Origin: CAYWVK01 sp964461865
GTDB taxonomy: Bacteria > Patescibacteriota > Microgenomatia > Levybacterales > UBA12049
Direction: 5' to 3'
NCBI GenBank assembly: GCA_964461865.1
Contig: CAYWVK010000025.1
Span: 1-8,135, forward strand
Length of the DNA stretch: 8,135 nt
The notes beneath the pieces are model-generated. The model made no database searches, was not told the DNA's origin, and worked only from the letters and a program-made list of their open reading frames with translations. How positions within the stretch are numbered: position 1 is the stretch's first letter; each line of letters begins with the position of its first letter. The position numbers and the translations under genes are program-made. Shown here one piece after another: positions 5,302 to 8,135 of this stretch.

Positions 5302-7425
5302 ATGGCCAGGAAAAGACATTATCGAAAAAGAAAATTTAAGTTTAATTTAAAACTCAAAAACAGTACTGTTTATTCAATTTTTTCCTTTGGACTTCTTCTG
5401 GCAGGAATAATATTTTTACTATCTTTCACGAAAAGTGAGCCCACTTTTATTTCAATTAGTAATTCTTTAGAAAAGTATTTTGGATTCGCAGCTTATCTTT
5501 TTCCTTTCGTTTTAATCTTTTTTGGTTTTTTATTCTTGCGTCTTAAGCTCTTTTTATCAAGACCAAATGTTGCGATCGGATTTTTGCTTTTCTTTATTTC
5601 TTTTTTATCTCTTCTTAAAGGGGGAATTTTTGGTAAATATTTATTTGGGATTTTAGAGGAGATAATCGCCAGTCTTGGAGCAAATATTGTTTATACAGTT
5701 GGGGTTTTTGTAGGTTTAGTTGTCTTTTTTGATACTTCAGTTGATGAGTTGGCGAATATGTTTTCGGCACTTGGTAAAAACCTCAATAGACTTATTCCAA
5801 ATTTTGTTATTAATTTCTTTAAAGTTAAAAAAACTCCATTTAAAGATACACAAATGAAAATAAAGGGAGGAGAAAAAGACATGGAAATGGTATCCGCTAA
5901 AATTGCCAATACTCCGATGCAAATCGGTAAAAAAGACGTACCTTTTATTTCGGATAAGCTAGTAGCAAATGCTCCAATGAAAGAGGGTATATGGGAATAC
6001 CCGCCACTTAGTCTTTTGTCCGATTCAACAGAACACAAAGCAGATAGAGGAGATGTTAAAAAAACTGCTGCAACTATTGAAAAAACTCTTCAAAGCTTTG
6101 GAGTCGGTGCTAAAGTAGCTGAGGTAAATTTAGGACCTGCAGTTACGCAATATGCTTTAAATATTGCTCAGGGTACAAAAATTTCAAAAATTACTTCACT
6201 TTCAAATAATTTGGCATTAGCAACAGAAGCGCCAACAGGTCAGATTAGACTGGAAGCACCAATACCGGGAAGAAATTTAATCGGAATTGAAATTCCTAAT
6301 AGAAGTTTAGAGGTAGTAACTTTAAAAACAATGCTTGGCTCAGATACAATGCGAAAACATAAGTCTAAGCTTGCGGTATCTTTAGGTCTTGATGTTTCAG
6401 GAAATCCTTTGGTTGCGGATATTACTAAAATGCCTCACGTATTAGTTGCCGGAACTACAGGATCTGGAAAATCTGTTCTTATTAATTCCTTCATATCATC
6501 ACTTCTTTTTAGGACTTCTCCAGATGAATTAAGGTTAATTTTAATAGATCCAAAAAGAGTTGAGTTAACAATGTATAACGGAATTCCACACTTAATGACT
6601 GAAGTAATTGTTGAGGTTGAAAAAATCTTGGCTTCATTAAAATGGGCAATGGATGAGATGGATAGAAGATATAAAAAATTTGCCGAAAACGGAGTAAGAA
6701 ATATTGATTCATATAATGAATTATCCGGATTTCAAGCAATGCCATATATTGTTATTTTCATAGATGAATTAGCCGATCTTATGGCTTTTGCTCCGGTTCA
6801 GGTCGAAGATGCAATCGCTAGATTAGCGCAAATGGCAAGAGCAACAGGAATTCATTTGGTTGTTTCAACACAAAGACCATCTGTTGATGTTATAACAGGA
6901 CTTATTAAAGCAAATATTCCTTGTAGAATTGCTTTTAATGTTTCTTCAATGATCGATTCAAGAGTAATTTTAGATACCCCGGGAGCAGAAAAACTTTTAG
7001 GAAGAGGAGATATGTTATATATTCCTCCTGAACAAGCAAAACCAACTCGTATTCAGGGTGCTTTTGTTTCGGAAAAAGAAGTAAAAAGATTAGTTGACTT
7101 TTTAAAGACAAAAAATCCTGCTGTTCAATACACAACTGAAGTTACTGCAGCGCCAATGGTTTTGAAAAAAGGAAATTTATCAACAGGAACAGATGGTAAA
7201 GATCCTCTTTATCAAGAAGTAGTAAGTCTTATTTGTCAGTTTGATAAAGCATCGGCATCACTTCTTCAAAGAAGGCTTTCAATTGGTTATTCAAGAGCAG
7301 CCAGAATATTAGATCAATTAGAAGCAGATGGGATTGTTGGTCCGGCCGAGGGTTCAAAACCAAGAGACGTATTACTTAAAAATCCTGATGAATATTTCAA
7401 CTCAGCAAATACAGAAAATGAATAA
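5302..7425 (+). CDS. ftsK: DNA translocase FtsK/SpoIIIE
   Basis: FtsK is a septum-anchored hexameric motor that pumps double-stranded DNA and clears and sorts chromosome ends at division. From ATG 5302 the protein is 707 residues. A basic N-terminus (MARKRHYRKRKFK) leads to four predicted membrane helices (about 24-42, 61-80, 89-106, 129-144). A short linker of about 100 residues follows, far shorter than in E. coli, and then the motor. The alpha domain (about 255-340) has LGPAVTQYAL and PIPGRNLIGIEIPN. The beta RecA-like domain has Walker A GTTGSGKS (384-391), Walker B IFIDELADL (D488, E489), STQRPSVDVITG and KLLGRGDMLY. The gamma winged helix (about 631-697) has LLQRRLSIGYSRAARILDQLEADGIVG and should read orienting DNA motifs. 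One departure: the usual LLTPVVTDP reads LMTEVIVEV near E434. An in-frame TTG at 5278 would add 8 residues but sits upstream of a TATAAT box and is less likely. rodZ follows after 2 nt. Confidence 0.96.
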   Translation: MARKRHYRKRKFKFNLKLKNSTVYSIFSFGLLLAGIIFLLSFTKSEPTFISISNSLEKYFGFAAYLFPFVLIFFGFLFLRLKLFLSRPNVAIGFLLFFISFLSLLKGGIFGKYLFGILEEIIASLGANIVYTVGVFVGLVVFFDTSVDELANMFSALGKNLNRLIPNFVINFFKVKKTPFKDTQMKIKGGEKDMEMVSAKIANTPMQIGKKDVPFISDKLVANAPMKEGIWEYPPLSLLSDSTEHKADRGDVKKTAATIEKTLQSFGVGAKVAEVNLGPAVTQYALNIAQGTKISKITSLSNNLALATEAPTGQIRLEAPIPGRNLIGIEIPNRSLEVVTLKTMLGSDTMRKHKSKLAVSLGLDVSGNPLVADITKMPHVLVAGTTGSGKSVLINSFISSLLFRTSPDELRLILIDPKRVELTMYNGIPHLMTEVIVEVEKILASLKWAMDEMDRRYKKFAENGVRNIDSYNELSGFQAMPYIVIFIDELADLMAFAPVQVEDAIARLAQMARATGIHLVVSTQRPSVDVITGLIKANIPCRIAFNVSSMIDSRVILDTPGAEKLLGRGDMLYIPPEQAKPTRIQGAFVSEKEVKRLVDFLKTKNPAVQYTTEVTAAPMVLKKGNLSTGTDGKDPLYQEVVSLICQFDKASASLLQRRLSIGYSRAARILDQLEADGIVGPAEGSKPRDVLLKNPDEYFNSANTENE

Positions 7426-7427
7426 TT

Positions 7428-8069
7428 ATGATAAATATCGGTCAAAGAATAAAAGAAGCTCGTTTGGAAAAAGAATTAACACTTGAAGAAGTTGCAGAAG
7501 TTACAAAAATTAAAATACCCTTTTTAACTGCAATAGAAGAGGGTGAATACGAAAAGCTTCCATCAGTTGCATATGCACAAGGGTTTTTTAGAAATTATAT
7601 AAAATTTTTAGGCCTTCCTGAAAAAGAAACACTAGCTCTTTTCAGAAGAGAATTTGACACCAATAAAACCTATAAAGTTTTACCATCTGGTTTTAATAAA
7701 GATAATAAATTTTCTTTTTCAAAAATCAGAATAAAACAATCATTAATGGTTATTATTGTTATTTTTGCTTTACTTTTTTCTTTTCTTTTTTATCAATACA
7801 GAGATGCAATTTTTAATCCATCCCTAGATATTTTCTCACCTGAAGAAAAAGCTGTTTATTCTTCTTCGATAATTTTAGTATCCGGAAAGACAGATTCTAA
7901 TGTTACTGTTTTTGTAAACGATACTGCTGTTAGCGTTGATCAAAGTGGAGCTTTTAAAAAAAACGTTGTAGTACTTTCCGGTAAATCAACAATCGAAATT
8001 AAAGCAGTTAATAGCTTTGGAAAGGAAACAATTATCAAAAGAGAGGTTGAAATAAAAGAAAGTCCTTGA
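7428..8069 (+). CDS. rodZ: RodZ-like membrane protein: HTH, one membrane helix, outside beta domain
   Basis: RodZ links the MreB cytoskeleton to the wall-building machinery through a cytoplasmic helix-turn-helix. The 213-residue protein has the HTH_25-type fold at about 1-65, with IGQRIKEARLEKELTLEEVA, TAIEEGEYEKLPSVAYAQGF and FRNYIKFLGLP, the signature of this family. A basic juxtamembrane stretch is followed by one membrane helix at about 105-123. The outside part (about 133-210) looks like a single Ig-like sandwich of the glucodextranase B type: VSGKTDSNVTVFVNDTAVSV, SGAF, then IEIKAVNSFGKETIIKREVEI. The orientation implied is N-terminus inside. ATG 7428 lies 2 nt after the ftsK TAA with no Shine-Dalgarno, indicating a shared message. 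It ends with TGA, which overlaps a candidate -35 box for the next gene. Role in cell shape is inferred from family; MreB is not in the window. A DNA-binding role cannot be excluded from sequence alone. Confidence 0.85.
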   Translation: MINIGQRIKEARLEKELTLEEVAEVTKIKIPFLTAIEEGEYEKLPSVAYAQGFFRNYIKFLGLPEKETLALFRREFDTNKTYKVLPSGFNKDNKFSFSKIRIKQSLMVIIVIFALLFSFLFYQYRDAIFNPSLDIFSPEEKAVYSSSIILVSGKTDSNVTVFVNDTAVSVDQSGAFKKNVVVLSGKSTIEIKAVNSFGKETIIKREVEIKESP

Positions 8070-8094
8070 CTTAAATAATTAATTAAGGTAATTT
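8066..8094 (+). promoter_or_regulatory. Candidate leaderless promoter for the gene starting at 8101
   Basis: TTGACT (8066-8071, 5 of 6 to TTGACA) overlaps the rodZ stop codon. After a 17-nt spacer comes TAATTT (8089-8094), a weak -10 that fits only the loose TANNNT pattern, placed exactly 6 nt before ATG 8101. The geometry equals that before ftsK. A closer match to the -10 consensus, TATACA at 8094-8099, is 22 nt from the -35 and 1 nt from the ATG, so it fits poorly. A possible AAGG ribosome-binding match at 8085-8088 is 12 nt from the ATG, too far to be convincing. Confidence 0.4.
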
Positions 8095-8100
8095 ATACAT

Positions 8101-8135
8101 ATGAGTGATCCTGCCCAATTAGCTTTATTTATAAT
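8101..8135 (+). CDS. 5' end of an unidentified gene, cut by the window edge
   Basis: Eleven full codons plus two bases are visible, reading MSDPAQLALFI and still open at the edge. The ATG sits 6 nt after a TANNNT hexamer with a good -35 further upstream, which is the main support for a real start. After a short polar beginning the residues turn hydrophobic (LALFI), compatible with an N-terminal membrane segment or signal anchor, but the stretch is too short to name a family. Confidence 0.5.
   Translation, partial: MSDPAQLALFI

Noticed and set aside
8067..8069. Recoding of TGA as glycine, as in Absconditabacteria and Gracilibacteria
   Set aside because: None of the conserved frames contains an internal TGA, and conserved glycines are all GGN. 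TGA ends the RodZ-like gene at a natural position, although read-through would add only a few residues, so that stop alone is weak evidence.
8076..8087. Short TAATTAATTAA repeat and palindrome before the last gene
   Set aside because: It is a simple AT-rich sequence within a promoter spacer, too short to call a repeat or operator.

Overview
The window is AT-rich (roughly one third G+C, judged by eye), and every gene lies on the + strand with almost no space between genes. It reads as a chromosomal housekeeping locus, not a mobile or accessory region. Low G+C, tight packing, absence of Shine-Dalgarno sequences at gene starts, short leaderless-looking promoters and divergent but complete core proteins all suggest a Candidate Phyla Radiation / Patescibacteria genome, possibly Microgenomates-like. 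That placement is an inference from style, not proof. TAA, TAG and TGA all end genes and no conserved frame contains an internal TGA, so the standard bacterial code 11 fits.

Layout from left to right: the 3' part of rpsO (ribosomal protein S15, 1-207); pnp (polynucleotide phosphorylase, 214-2481); a Lon-family AAA+ ATPase with neither the Lon N-terminal domain nor the Ser-Lys protease domain (2529-3596); an RNase J-family metallo-beta-lactamase/beta-CASP ribonuclease (3599-5257); an FtsK/SpoIIIE DNA translocase (best start ATG at 5302, end 7425); a RodZ-like membrane protein with a cytoplasmic HTH and an outside beta-sandwich domain (7428-8069); and the first codons of one more gene (8101 onward, cut by the window). 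No stretch over 300 bases lacks a gene. The longest gaps are 47, 44 and 31 bases, and each holds a candidate promoter.

I infer four transcription units: rpsO-pnp, lon-like-rnj, ftsK-rodZ, and the gene starting at 8101. The last three each start with an ATG placed exactly 6 nt after a TANNNT hexamer (TAGAAT, TATAAT, TAATTT), the geometry expected for leaderless mRNAs. The second genes of the lon-like-rnj and ftsK-rodZ pairs follow their partner as TAA-NN-ATG with no ribosome-binding site, suggesting coupled re-initiation. pnp follows rpsO after 6 nt.

Functionally the left half concerns RNA turnover: S15, the 3'-5' phosphorolytic exonuclease PNPase and the endo/5'-exonuclease RNase J, with the protease-less Lon ATPase between the two nucleases. 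The right half concerns chromosome segregation and cell shape (FtsK, RodZ). From memory, the order rpsO-pnp-...-rnj-...-spoIIIE-...-rodZ matches a compacted version of the Bacillus subtilis region rpsO-pnpA-...-rnjB-...-spoIIIE-...-ymfM. The most notable items are the standalone Lon ATPase module, the loss of a normally invariant metal-ligand histidine in the RNase J (PIGGTY in place of PVHGEY), and the repeated leaderless-promoter geometry.
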